A stretch of DNA of 64,000 nucleotides from an uncultured Caulobacterales bacterium (GTDB lineage: Bacteria; Pseudomonadota; Alphaproteobacteria; Caulobacterales; Maricaulaceae). Each line of letters starts with the position of its first letter. Position 1 is the first letter of the stretch. Positions 24,550 to 32,966 of this stretch are shown piece by piece. The notes beneath the pieces were generated by a model, which worked only from the letters and a program-made list of their open reading frames with translations, searched no databases and was not told where the DNA came from. The stretch covers positions 248,001 through 312,000 of the forward strand of contig CANNER010000003.1 of NCBI GenBank assembly GCA_947503715.1, written 5' to 3'. The translations under genes were made by a program, and so were the position numbers.

Positions 24550-26454
24550 GTGTTACACATCAATGATTTGACATATCGTATTGAAGGCCGCCCGCTTTTC
24601 ACACAGGCGACACTTGCTATTTATGAAGGCTCGAAAGTCGGCCTCGTCGGGCGAAACGGGACGGGGAAATCGACACTCTTCCGCCTCATCAAAGAAGAGA
24701 TCAGTCCCGATGACGGCGAGATCAACCTGCGCAAGAATATGAAGCTCGGTGTGGTTGACCAAGAAGTGCCCAGCGGCCCGCAGAGCCTGATTGCGACCGT
24801 TTTAGACGCGGATAAAGAACGAAAGTCCCTCCTCGCGGAGGCGGACATCGCGACCGACCCTATGCGGATCGCGGCCATCCACACCCGCCTCGCCGATATT
24901 GAAGCCTATTCCGCCGAAGCCCGGGGGGCGTCCATCCTGTCCGGGTTGGGATTTACCGCAGAAGATCAACTTAAACCCTGCGCCGATTTTTCCGGCGGGT
25001 GGCGGATGCGGGTGGCGTTGGCAGCTATGCTTTTTGCGCAACCGGACCTCCTCCTCCTTGATGAGCCGACAAACTATCTGGATGTGGAAGGCGCTGTTTG
25101 GCTGGAATCCCATATCCGGAAATATCCGGGCACGGCTTTTATCATCTCGCATGACCGCGATTTCCTGAATACGGCCGTGACCCATATCGCGCATCTGCGC
25201 GGCGGGAAGCTGTTCAGCTATACTGGAAATTATGATAATTTCGAACGACAGCTCGCGGAACGGAATCGTCTCGACATGGCGTTGATGGCCAAACAGGAAG
25301 ATGAGCGCCGCCATCTCGAAGCTTTCGTCAACCGCTTCAAAGCCAAGGCGTCGAAAGCGAAACAGGCGCAGAGCCGCGTCAAAAAACTTGCCAAGATGCA
25401 GCCCGTCGCGACCATCATTACCGACCCGATTGCACCCATCGCCCTGCCCGGGCCGGAGCGTCAGCTCTCCCCTCCCATTGTCAGATTTGACGAAGTTGCG
25501 CTGGGCTATGATGATTTGATCGTCCTGAAAAACGTAAATGTGCGGATAGACCCGGATGACCGGATTGGCATTTTGGGAAAGAACGGCCAAGGTAAATCGA
25601 CCTTTGCCAAGGCCATTATGAATGAGTTGGAACCCCTCCTCCTCGACCCTGCCAATCCCGGTTTTATTCGACGGCATAAGAAACTCCGCATCGGATATTT
25701 CGCGCAGCATCAGATTGACTCTCTCAATCCCAAAGCCTCTGCCTATGACCATGTCGTAAAATTGATGCCCGACGCGACCGAGGCGCAGCGTCGCGCGCGG
25801 CTGGCCGGTTTTGGGTTGGGGCAGAAAAATGCGGAAACACCTGCGGGTGATTTATCAGGCGGAGAAAAGGCCCGCCTGCTCTTCTCGCTGATCGGATTTG
25901 ATAAGCCGCATATGCTCGTGCTCGACGAACCCGCCAACCATTTGGACATCGATTCCCGTGCCGAACTCATTCGCAGTCTGAATGAATATGAAGGTGCGGT
26001 CATTGTGATTTCCCATGACAGAAACTTGCTGGAGGCCGTCGTGGACCGTCTCTGGCTCGTCGATTCCGGCAAGGTCGAAACCTATGAAGGCTCATTGGAG
26101 GATTACCGCCAACTCCAATTAGAAAAAAATAAAGATGATACAAAACAAAAAGCTACATCTGAAAACTCACGCAAGCGATCCCGACAGGAACGCGCGAAAT
26201 CCTTAAAAGAAATTGCGCCATTGAAGAAGAAAGCCGATACACTCGAAAAGAAAATAGAAGCTGCGCAAACCAAGCTGAAAGAAATCGACTACCGCCTCGT
26301 CAGTGAGAATTTATTTACCACAAATCCTGATGAGGCTGTCCGAGTCAATCAAGCCCGTGCCAAGACCGAGACGTTGATAGAATCACTCGAAATGGACTGG
26401 CTCACGGCGCTCGATGAATATGAGCAAGCCCGGGAGCGCGAGGGATTGGATTGA
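24550..26454 (+). CDS. ABC-F family ATPase
   Basis: A soluble tandem-ATPase protein of 634 residues without membrane segments. ABC-F proteins bind the ribosomal E site and help translation. First cassette: Walker A 'GRNGTGKST' (35-43), signature 'DFSGGWRMR', Walker B 'LLLLDEPTNYLD'. Second: 'GKNGQGKST', 'DLSGGEKAR', 'MLVLDEPANHLD'. The interdomain linker is rich in Lys/Arg/Gln, and the tail (about 530-634) is a Lys/Glu-rich coiled coil as in Uup/YheS-type members. The start is GTG at 24550. The exact subgroup is not determined. Confidence 0.93.
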   Translation: MLHINDLTYRIEGRPLFTQATLAIYEGSKVGLVGRNGTGKSTLFRLIKEEISPDDGEINLRKNMKLGVVDQEVPSGPQSLIATVLDADKERKSLLAEADIATDPMRIAAIHTRLADIEAYSAEARGASILSGLGFTAEDQLKPCADFSGGWRMRVALAAMLFAQPDLLLLDEPTNYLDVEGAVWLESHIRKYPGTAFIISHDRDFLNTAVTHIAHLRGGKLFSYTGNYDNFERQLAERNRLDMALMAKQEDERRHLEAFVNRFKAKASKAKQAQSRVKKLAKMQPVATIITDPIAPIALPGPERQLSPPIVRFDEVALGYDDLIVLKNVNVRIDPDDRIGILGKNGQGKSTFAKAIMNELEPLLLDPANPGFIRRHKKLRIGYFAQHQIDSLNPKASAYDHVVKLMPDATEAQRRARLAGFGLGQKNAETPAGDLSGGEKARLLFSLIGFDKPHMLVLDEPANHLDIDSRAELIRSLNEYEGAVIVISHDRNLLEAVVDRLWLVDSGKVETYEGSLEDYRQLQLEKNKDDTKQKATSENSRKRSRQERAKSLKEIAPLKKKADTLEKKIEAAQTKLKEIDYRLVSENLFTTNPDEAVRVNQARAKTETLIESLEMDWLTALDEYEQAREREGLD

Positions 26455-26517
26455 CACGGGGGAGTTAGACGTCGCGCGCAAAATGGCTGGGCCGCGGCAC
26501 ATAGATGGGTCAAAGCC

Positions 26518-27363
26518 ATGTTGAATACGAATCTTCTAAATAATCGTCTGGTCCGCGAAAAAGACGCGCTCTTACAATTCGAAACGATGGCCTGGTTGAT
26601 CCGGCGGTATGGGTCGCCCACACGCCCGTCCGTACCCTCACCCCTCCATAAATCTACAACTTTCGAAGATGTTTATTGGGATGAAACAGACTCGCGCTCC
26701 GTCTTTGACTGGGCGGACGATCATTTCGGCGCAATTAAATCCGACTGCCAGATGGATGATTGGACCGTTACAGTTATACCCGCAGGGGACGGCATCGACC
26801 CGATGTCCGTCGCGCCCACGCGACAGCTCGCCTCGGCCTCCAACCAAGCGTCCTATATTGTCGACCTGCACGGACGTCCCGTTTTCTTCTATGACCCGCG
26901 CGATTGCGTTGAGCCGGGATATTACACCGCACGCGCCGTCCTTCGACTCGCCGAACTTCGCCTGACGGGATTTGAGAGTGCGGATGGCCTCTCCGGCCTA
27001 ACGGGACGAATGGCCGTCCTGACAGCAGCTTGTTACGCGCGACAGGGCCTTACACTCGCAAACCTGCCCCGCGAGGTCTCAACCTATATGACGTCTGACC
27101 ATGATCTGCGCGCCGTCCCGCATCGTGTCATCATGAACACGCTCTGCTTTTCTACCTGCCTCGCCCTGCGGATTAAGCACCAGAGTGAGGAGATGATTCT
27201 CGCGACTTACGGCACGCGCATGCCGAAAACTTTTCGCCGCAAGGTCCGTCAAGCCTGTCGCCAGATTGATAGCTTCGCACAGGAACTCAAACTTCTACAG
27301 GTCATGAGCGAGCCCGCTCCGCACCACGCGACGAACTCTGCGCGGTTCACGCAATACGCTTAG
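26518..27363 (+). CDS. Hypothetical protein
   Basis: 281 residues, not recognised. It has no signal peptide and no clear membrane helix. Composition is normal for the genome and Cys-containing ('DCQMD', 'DCVEPGYY', 'TLCFSTCLALR'). A C-terminal basic helix 'FRRKVRQACRQIDSFAQELK' is visible. It starts 63 nt after the ABC-F gene on the same strand and ends before the DUF3140 gene. It appears to be a genuine chromosomal gene, probably lineage-restricted; no function can be assigned. Confidence 0.6.
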   Translation: MLNTNLLNNRLVREKDALLQFETMAWLIRRYGSPTRPSVPSPLHKSTTFEDVYWDETDSRSVFDWADDHFGAIKSDCQMDDWTVTVIPAGDGIDPMSVAPTRQLASASNQASYIVDLHGRPVFFYDPRDCVEPGYYTARAVLRLAELRLTGFESADGLSGLTGRMAVLTAACYARQGLTLANLPREVSTYMTSDHDLRAVPHRVIMNTLCFSTCLALRIKHQSEEMILATYGTRMPKTFRRKVRQACRQIDSFAQELKLLQVMSEPAPHHATNSARFTQYA

Positions 27364-27414
27364 CGGAACGGTTTTGCGCCTCTCTCGTTGTTTCTTCACA
27401 CATAGGAGAGACAA

Positions 27415-27765
27415 ATGAGCAGTTCGAAATCACGTGAAACCATTTGGAAAGAGTGGCGGGACCTCGTCAATATGGCTCCACAGGAACTGGAGGACTGGCT
27501 GGAGACAGAGGAGAGCAAGAGCGTCGGCGACAGTGACTCTGGCGAATCGACGGGTCACAAATCCGGTCGCCGCATCGTCAAAATCAAACGCACGAAAAAG
27601 GATGATATCACCGATGACCAGTGGGACCACATGGCCACGGTCGTCGGTTACATCAAACGGCACTGTTCACAAAGCGCGCAGAAAGAGGATGTCGAGACGA
27701 GCAATTCGACCTATTCCCTCAAAAACTGGGGACACGACCCGCTGGCCGAAGGTGGCTGTGCTTAG
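27415..27765 (+). CDS. DUF3140 family protein (putative DNA-binding)
   Basis: 116 residues matching the DUF3140 pattern: an N-terminal 'IWKEWRDLVNMAPQELEDWL', a Lys/Arg-rich centre 'SGRRIVKIKRTKKDDITDD', and the characteristic ending 'YSLKNWGHDPLAEG'. Family members are annotated as putative DNA-binding proteins on weak grounds; no activity is established. A GGAGAG ribosome site precedes the ATG. Its stop overlaps the 3' end of the convergent lipoprotein gene by 4 nt. Confidence 0.8.
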   Translation: MSSSKSRETIWKEWRDLVNMAPQELEDWLETEESKSVGDSDSGESTGHKSGRRIVKIKRTKKDDITDDQWDHMATVVGYIKRHCSQSAQKEDVETSNSTYSLKNWGHDPLAEGGCA

Positions 27766-28238
27766 CGGCAATCCAAAGTCTGGACGTAACCTTCTGCGTC
27801 CAGTTCTATTGTCAAGCGGTCCCCGATTTCGGGGCCGAGATTGATGCGTTCCGTCACCGTATTGATGGACGGCGCATAGAGGCTCTGCTGCGGGAGGAAA
27901 TCGCGGACTTCCACGAAAGGTGGTTGGTCATAGAAACTGTCCTCCGGACTGTAATCAAAGCCTTCCAAAGTCGCGGGCTTAATCACGCGCTTCCGTCCCG
28001 GCAGTCCCGCAATATAAATCGCTCCCTCATGCTGTCCCAGCAGCCCCTGATAGAGCTGTGACCGGCACGCATCCACGGCAGGCACGATCGGCGTGGGTTG
28101 CGCATTCAGGTAGGCCGGCCGTACATATTGCCCTTGCCCCGGACGCGGTTGAAACCCGGGATAGGTGCTGGACGGCGCACCGGACGCACAGGCCGACATT
28201 ACAAAGCCAGCTATAACTATGAGGGAAAGACGAATCAT
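27762..28238 (-). CDS. Putative lipoprotein of unknown function
   Basis: 158 residues. The N-terminal hydrophobic segment runs into 'FVMSACASG', a lipobox with Cys near residue 17, so the protein is probably lipidated. The mature part is Pro/Gly/Gln-rich, then 'CRSQLYQGLLGQHEGAIYIAGLPGRKRVIKP' (read in pieces) resembles the small I78-type inhibitor-like fold, ending 'RLTIELDAEGYVQTLDC'. Similarity to the I78 protease-inhibitor family is suggestive only. The ATG at 28238 begins the signal sequence; a TTG at 28259 is less likely. Confidence 0.65.
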   Translation of the reverse strand: MIRLSLIVIAGFVMSACASGAPSSTYPGFQPRPGQGQYVRPAYLNAQPTPIVPAVDACRSQLYQGLLGQHEGAIYIAGLPGRKRVIKPATLEGFDYSPEDSFYDQPPFVEVRDFLPQQSLYAPSINTVTERINLGPEIGDRLTIELDAEGYVQTLDCR

Positions 28239-28296
28239 AAGCTCAGAATGGGCCGCCAAGCGTTTACACCGCGTTAACCATAGCGCACGCAGCGCA

Positions 28297-28599
28297 CTAA
28301 TCCTGCGTGCTGAGTCCTAAAACACCGCCAAATGCGCGGTCAATCACATCTGCAAATGGCGCATAAGTCACCACGGCGAAAACAAACCAGTACATCGTCC
28401 AACCCGTGCCGTAGCGTTTCGACAGCCACCACAGGAATAGGCCCCAAAGACCTAAGCCGATCAAAGCTTCACCGCGCCCATGCGCTTCATTTTGGTGGAT
28501 TACGTTTCGAAAATATTCAGAGACAGTATGCGCCCACACGCCCGCGGCCAACAGGATACCCGATTCCTTCAACGTAAACATTGGCGGCGATTGAGACAT
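28297..28599 (-). CDS. Hypothetical small membrane protein
   Basis: 100 residues, not recognised. Three hydrophobic stretches are visible: about 11-25 ('GILLAAGVWAHTV'), 45-58 ('ALIGLGLWGLFLWWL') and 66-85 ('WTMYWFVFAVVTYAPF'). A His/Glu-containing hydrophilic loop lies between the first two. It is divergent from trmD, with 90 bp between the two starts. Confidence 0.55.
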   Translation of the reverse strand: MSQSPPMFTLKESGILLAAGVWAHTVSEYFRNVIHQNEAHGRGEALIGLGLWGLFLWWLSKRYGTGWTMYWFVFAVVTYAPFADVIDRAFGGVLGLSTQD

Positions 28600-28689
28600 G
28601 CCATGGCCTTAGCAAACATATCCTAACACCCTATTGACCCACGACCCGAGGATGACGGCAACAAAAACGAGTGCTATGGGAACCGCTAT

Positions 28690-29403
28690 ATGTCCGAAAC
28701 AGCGAACATCCCCTGGCGCGCGACCGCCCTCACCCTGTTTCCGGATGCCTTTCCAGGCGTGCTGGGCACCTCCATCATCGGAACAGCTGAAAAAAACGGT
28801 CTCTGGCAGTTAGAGTCGGTGGACATTCGCGATTTTTCGACTAATAGGCACCGCAGCGTCGACAGTCCGCCTTCGGGTGGCGGTCCCGGCATGGTGTTAA
28901 AACCTGATGTGGCCGCAGCAGCTATTGACAGTGTGTCTGATGACAGACCGCTCATATATATGACCCCCCGGGGCAAACCCCTCACCCAATCGCGGGTGAG
29001 AGAGTTGGCAGCGGGCACGGGTCTTATTGTGTTTTGCGGACGGTTTGAAGGCCTTGACCAACGGGTGATCGAAGCCCGCCGGATGGAGGAAATCTCCATA
29101 GGTGACTTCGTTCTCGCCGGCGGAGAGGTCGCGGCGCAAATGATGATCGAGGCGTGCGTACGCCTGCTGCCTGGGGTTCTGGGTGATGCGGACAGCGCCT
29201 CGGACGAGAGTTTTGAGAACGGTTTGCTGGAGTATCCACTCTATACCAAGCCGAGAGAGTTTGAAGGCCGGAACATTCCGGAGGTGCTGTTAAGCGGTGA
29301 TCACGCAAAGATCGCGGCCTGGCGACGCCAGCAAAGTGAAGAGACAACCAAGTCGCGGCGTCCAGACTTATGGAGCCGAGCGCAAACAGGAGACGGACAA
29401 TGA
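28690..29403 (+). CDS. trmD: tRNA (guanine37-N1)-methyltransferase
   Basis: Methylates G37 next to the anticodon using S-adenosylmethionine, which prevents +1 frameshifting. The 237-residue SPOUT protein has '[12 protein letters not shown]', '[11 protein letters not shown]', the trefoil-knot strands '[15 protein letters not shown]' and '[14 protein letters not shown]', and the catalytic Asp region '[14 protein letters not shown]'. The usual rpsP-rimM genes are not immediately upstream. Its stop overlaps the start of rplS in an ATGA. Confidence 0.97.
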   Translation: MSETANIPWRATALTLFPDAFPGVLGTSIIGTAEKNGLWQLESVDIRDFSTNRHRSVDSPPSGGGPGMVLKPDVAAAAIDSVSDDRPLIYMTPRGKPLTQSRVRELAAGTGLIVFCGRFEGLDQRVIEARRMEEISIGDFVLAGGEVAAQMMIEACVRLLPGVLGDADSASDESFENGLLEYPLYTKPREFEGRNIPEVLLSGDHAKIAAWRRQQSEETTKSRRPDLWSRAQTGDGQ

Positions 29404-29795
29404 ACGTCATCGAAAAGATTGAAAAAGCCGAAGCCGCGCGTCTGCTAGAAGGCGGAAAAACCATCCCTGACTTCTCAGCGGGTGACACACTCGTCGTTCA
29501 AGTCCGGATTACAGAAGGTACGCGGACACGTCTGCAGGCATTTGAAGGCGTTTGTATCGCCCGTTCCGGTGCCGGCCTGAAAGAGAGCTTCACCGTTCGT
29601 AAAATCAGCTACGGCGAAGGCGTCGAGCGCGTCTTCCCCCTCTACTCCCCCATGGTCGAGGAAATCGAAGTCAAGCGTCGCGGCAAAGTCCGTCGCGCCA
29701 AACTCTACTACCTCCGCGATCGCCGCGGGAAGTCCGCGCGGATAGCAGAGCGTACAACAGGCCGCGGCATGTCAGGTGGCCGCGCGAAAAAGTAA
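29400..29795 (+). CDS. rplS: 50S ribosomal protein L19
   Basis: L19 lies at the 30S-50S interface. The 131-residue product shows '[18 protein letters not shown]', '[16 protein letters not shown]', '[21 protein letters not shown]' and '[23 protein letters not shown]', all canonical, plus a short basic tail. The ATG at 29400 overlaps the trmD stop and is preferred over an in-frame ATG at 29370. A rho-independent terminator follows. Confidence 0.98.
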   Translation: MNVIEKIEKAEAARLLEGGKTIPDFSAGDTLVVQVRITEGTRTRLQAFEGVCIARSGAGLKESFTVRKISYGEGVERVFPLYSPMVEEIEVKRRGKVRRAKLYYLRDRRGKSARIAERTTGRGMSGGRAKK

Positions 29796-29824
29796 GCGCT
29801 CTCACGAGAGATTTGAATAAAGAG

Positions 29825-29854
29825 CCGTCATCCGAAAGGGTGGCGGTTTTTTTT
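29825..29854 (+). terminator. Rho-independent terminator of trmD-rplS
   Basis: A 9-bp stem CCGTCATCC/GGGTGGCGG (two G-T wobbles) with a GAAA loop is followed by eight T. It closes the trmD-rplS operon and marks the left edge of the AT-rich accessory spot. Confidence 0.88.
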
Positions 29855-30251
29855 GTTTGGAAAATTTATGTCTTGGGCATCCCCGTAGCAGAGATTGTTT
29901 TAGTGGCTTAAGCCGTCCAAGGAAGAGCGTTCGCCAAGGTGTGCTTCCATCGAACGTTAAGTGCCGTTCGACATTTTAACTCATCCCAAAAATCGAGACT
30001 TTGATGCGTAAAGCATCTGCGGAGGTGTTTGAGTGTTTAAATTTGTTTCTAGTTTTGGGTACGTGATGATGTGCAGCGGAGTTTGGCGGTTTTTTGAATG
30101 GGCGAAACGCTTTATGCTTGGAGGGCGCAAACTTGTTTGAAAAATAGAGAATGAAAGAGTGATTTTTTAATTCGTCGGCTTGGCTATTTTAAGATTTTAT
30201 TCCTGTCTGCTTTATGTCAGGTTGTATTCTAACTTTACGGAGGTTTTGGAC
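29855..30251. other. AT-rich intergenic stretch before the lone ATPase
   Basis: No gene is supported here. The stretch is much richer in AT than the flanking core genome. CGTTCG (29928-29933), CGAACG (29951-29956) and CGTTCG (29965-29970) could form two mutually exclusive hairpins, and GATGC/GCATC (30003-30017) forms a third. ACGGAGG at 30237-30243 is the ribosome site of the next gene. The promoter presumably lies in this stretch but is not clear by eye. Confidence 0.5.
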
Positions 30252-31772
30252 GTGTCACTAGCTAGAGAGCTCAAGTTATCCGATAGCCCCTTTGAACATT
30301 ATGCCGCTGAGACAGAGCCAAAGATATCTCTATATGCCATTCGCCCACCGTATTTAGAGACGATATCTACAAGAGCTTTTAAACTTAATTCCTTTATCTT
30401 ATTTGGCGATAGAGGAGCCGGCAAAAGTGCTACTAGGATTACGATCTACAATGATATGTGGTCTGAAGGTGAATTTTCAGGAAACAAAGACCGCCCATTC
30501 ACAGTTAACATAACTGACTTTTCTCAGATACTGGAGACGTTCCAAAACAAAAAGTTAAAAGACATTGATATCGCAGGACTTGTTGCATTTTTTGTCATTG
30601 AGCAGGCGCTAGTGTGGCTTTCGTCGCTTGAATCTGCAGAGCGAGAGGTATTTATAGAAGCGCTTGATAAAGACGAGAAAACACTAAGTCTCGCACTGAT
30701 ACAAGGTTTTTACTTAAACGTTCCAGAAATGTCTCGAGATGTGTCGACTGGAAATGCATTAAAATTACTAAATAGCGCTTGGACGACTAAAAGTGCGGTA
30801 TGGATAAATAAACGATGGACTTCATTATCTCATATAGTTGCGACTGCAGTTGCAGGGTTATCTAAAAAATACGTAAATGAAGATGTAAACATCGCTCCGG
30901 CAGCTGAAAAAATTCTTGCTTCTTTGAAAGGGGAGGATGCAAACGTATCACGCGCAGTTCTTTCCAAACTTGTTGAGTTTGTTCAGATGTTTGGGTTTTC
31001 AGGAATATGTTTGCTAGTAGATAAAGTCGATGAAACTCCAATTACTGCAAATTCTGCAGAAGAAAGCGCTAAATTAATACATCCGGTCTTAAATCATATT
31101 CAATTGTTAGAAGTTGAGGGTTGTTCGTGGATATTCTTTTTATGGAGTAACCTTCAAAAGCATTTCAACGAAAAATTTCCCGTTAGACTAGATAAGATCG
31201 CGCATACTACCATCAAGTGGGAAATTGCACGTTTGAGAGAGATGATAGAAACAAGAGTTAAGTTCTTCTCTGATGGTAGGTTAGGTGTCGCAGATTTATT
31301 TGAAGAGGGCCACGATGTGGAAGCCACATTTACACAGTTGGTTTCACTGTCAATCAAGTCGCCTCGAGAACTTATCAAAATTTTAGATACTATTGTTCGT
31401 GAGCACGATGCGGCAGATAAGGGCGGCCTGCTTAATCAAGAAAGTGTTTCAGGTGGCGCTGACAAATATGTCGTAGAAACTATCGAAACTTGGTATCCGC
31501 GAAAGCACCTTCAACAAGTCTTACGCTTGGGAATGGTTTCATTTAACAATTCTGATGTTCTAGGAAAGTTCAAAATAAGCGGGCAAGGAGCTAGAGCTAA
31601 GATAAAATTTTGGGAAGATTTAGGTCTCGTAGCGCAAGATGGAACTATGGCCAGCGCAAAGGGCAACAAGCCAGTCAATAAATACATCGTCGCGGATACA
31701 AGAGTTATCAGAATTATTGATAGAAAGCTAAATGATATTGTAGGCGCAGATGTCGATGGTGAAATAATCTAA
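30252..31772 (+). CDS. P-loop ATPase, Sll1717-like; accessory gene
   Basis: A 506-residue cytoplasmic NTPase. Walker A is 'LFGDRGAGKSATR' (about residues 50-62) and a Walker B-like strand is 'GICLLVDKVDE' (about 251-261). The GDRG-GKS and VDxVDE pattern matches the family named after Synechocystis Sll1717. Function is unknown; distant KAP/STAND-type NTPases include antiphage proteins. A GTG at 30252, 8 nt after ACGGAGG, is the best start; a TTG at 30180 would add 24 residues without a ribosome site. Base composition is strikingly AT-rich and codon use differs from all neighbours, a sign of transfer. It is not linked to any other accessory gene, but the hairpin-rich region follows. Confidence 0.8.
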   Translation: MSLARELKLSDSPFEHYAAETEPKISLYAIRPPYLETISTRAFKLNSFILFGDRGAGKSATRITIYNDMWSEGEFSGNKDRPFTVNITDFSQILETFQNKKLKDIDIAGLVAFFVIEQALVWLSSLESAEREVFIEALDKDEKTLSLALIQGFYLNVPEMSRDVSTGNALKLLNSAWTTKSAVWINKRWTSLSHIVATAVAGLSKKYVNEDVNIAPAAEKILASLKGEDANVSRAVLSKLVEFVQMFGFSGICLLVDKVDETPITANSAEESAKLIHPVLNHIQLLEVEGCSWIFFLWSNLQKHFNEKFPVRLDKIAHTTIKWEIARLREMIETRVKFFSDGRLGVADLFEEGHDVEATFTQLVSLSIKSPRELIKILDTIVREHDAADKGGLLNQESVSGGADKYVVETIETWYPRKHLQQVLRLGMVSFNNSDVLGKFKISGQGARAKIKFWEDLGLVAQDGTMASAKGNKPVNKYIVADTRVIRIIDRKLNDIVGADVDGEII

Positions 31773-31872
31773 TCTGTGACTAAATTTAGCCGTCTTTGAT
31801 CGTTGTGGAGTTTTACTGTATTTTATATTAAATCAAACGCTGATTTACTATGGCGGCCTAACAATCTTTGAA

Positions 31873-32448
31873 ACAAGATAGGAAATCTTAGACCCGCAAA
31901 CGGAGACACCAGCGTTCGCTGAGCCCCCGTAACCTTCCTCCAAACATAATCCCCACCTTGCCCGACCTGCCCTATATTCAAACTCGTTCTGATGACGTGG
32001 ACAGGCAATCGATCGTGGTTTGTTGGTTATTGGACGTGACGACAGAATTTGACTGCTAGTCAAATTCCGAGGAACCGAACCGCATAGCGGTTCGGCACGA
32101 CACTGCAATCGACTCACGGGGTCGATTGCGGACGTTTTACGTGTGCCGGGTCTTTTATGGCGAGCGTTGACCGCCGGGCCTCGAACGGAAGTGTCTCTTA
32201 CGGGAGACGACTAGACGGAGGCGCGACTGCGGGACCCAGTGCATTTTGCTTTCAGCAAATTGCACGGACCATCATATCAAAAACCGCTGCCGCGTGGTCG
32301 TGCAATTGGCGTCAGCCAAATGCACCGATGCCTTTGCGAAACAAAATTAAAACTTCGGTATCCGGTAAGGGTATCGACCACGCGGACTGTCCGCCTTTTA
32401 CGGACATGCGCTATCCGGCAGACCCACAGAAAATATCCGGGGGCTGCG
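31873..32448. other. Hairpin-dense noncoding region, candidate structured RNA or DNA
   Basis: The gap 31773-32501 has no convincing gene but an unusual density of short perfect stems. Positions: 31875-31889 (AAGAT/ATCTT), 31910-31921 (CAGC/GCTG, GTTC loop), 32044-32068 area (10-bp stem, loop GCT), 32075-32095 (9 bp, triloop), 32105-32129 (9 bp), 32193-32208 (5 bp), 32239-32265, 32300-32325, 32356-32376 and 32388-32406. The 32239 and 32300 hairpins share a GTGCA/TGCAC lower stem, one internal mismatch and a small loop, while their upper stems differ by paired changes. An 11-bp long-range pair CCGCGTGGTCG (32290-32300) with CGACCACGCGG (32375-32385) encloses two of them. Strand and function are unknown. 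Confidence 0.65.
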
Positions 32449-32501
32449 AACGTTGACGCTTGGCCAAATATTTATATTTCAACTATAAGGTCTGAGGTCT
32501 T

Positions 32502-32822
32502 ATGCTACGTCTTTATATCGGTTTCGCCATAGCGGTTTATGTCCTGCTCATAAATTTTGTCGGCTACACCGCTTTCTTCGTGGATAAGCGCGCGGCGCAA
32601 AGTCGGGATCGACGGATTTCGGAGAGCACGCTTCTATTCATTGCACTGCTGGGCGGAACACTAGGATGCATCTGGGCGCAACAAAAATTTCGTCACAAAA
32701 CGCGTAAGCAACCTTTCAAACTTCAACTGCAAATAATTGTTGTGTTGCAAGTTATTACGATTTTCGCACTCGCCTTCCCCGATATACGAACTCTACTTTG
32801 GCAAACTCTTTTCTCCAACTGA
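32502..32822 (+). CDS. DUF1294 membrane protein
   Basis: A 106-residue inner-membrane protein of DUF1294, function unknown. It has an N-terminal helix (about 4-25), the conserved basic stretch 'FFVDKRAAQSRDRRISE', a central hydrophobic 'LLFIALLGGTLGCIWAQQ', the family signature 'FRHKTRKQPFK', and a last helix (about 77-95). Some larger relatives carry an N-terminal cold-shock domain; this one does not. It sits between the hairpin-rich region and the DEAD-box helicase gene. Confidence 0.88.
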   Translation: MLRLYIGFAIAVYVLLINFVGYTAFFVDKRAAQSRDRRISESTLLFIALLGGTLGCIWAQQKFRHKTRKQPFKLQLQIIVVLQVITIFALAFPDIRTLLWQTLFSN

Positions 32823-32966
32823 CCGTCACCGCACACACTGCTATACAAAGCCGCACAAACACCATAGAGGGCGCGGACGGCCTTTTAATCCTGAGTGGGC
32901 CACGCGGATCGACGTGATCGATCACCCGCTGACCGGGCATCGACCCATCGGCAGAAAGACCGTACC

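Noticed and set aside
24802-25752. A 316-residue minus-strand frame inside the ABC-F gene
   Set aside because: It lies opposite conserved ABC motifs and shows no domain features; a shadow frame.
31856-32030. Possible integron attC site, because GCCTAAC occurs at 31856-31862
   Set aside because: No matching GTTRGGC core is found at a proper distance, and there is no integrase or cassette array.
32157-32456. A 99-residue plus-strand frame inside the hairpin-rich region
   Set aside because: Its sequence is low-quality (Arg/Ser/Cys-rich), it has no ribosome site, and it runs through several palindromes; structure rather than coding explains the region.
31773-32501. Retron msr-msd, CRISPR array or RNase P RNA as an explanation of the hairpins
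   Set aside because: No reverse transcriptase is near; the hairpins are not regularly spaced identical repeats; the conserved RNase P blocks are absent in the right order.
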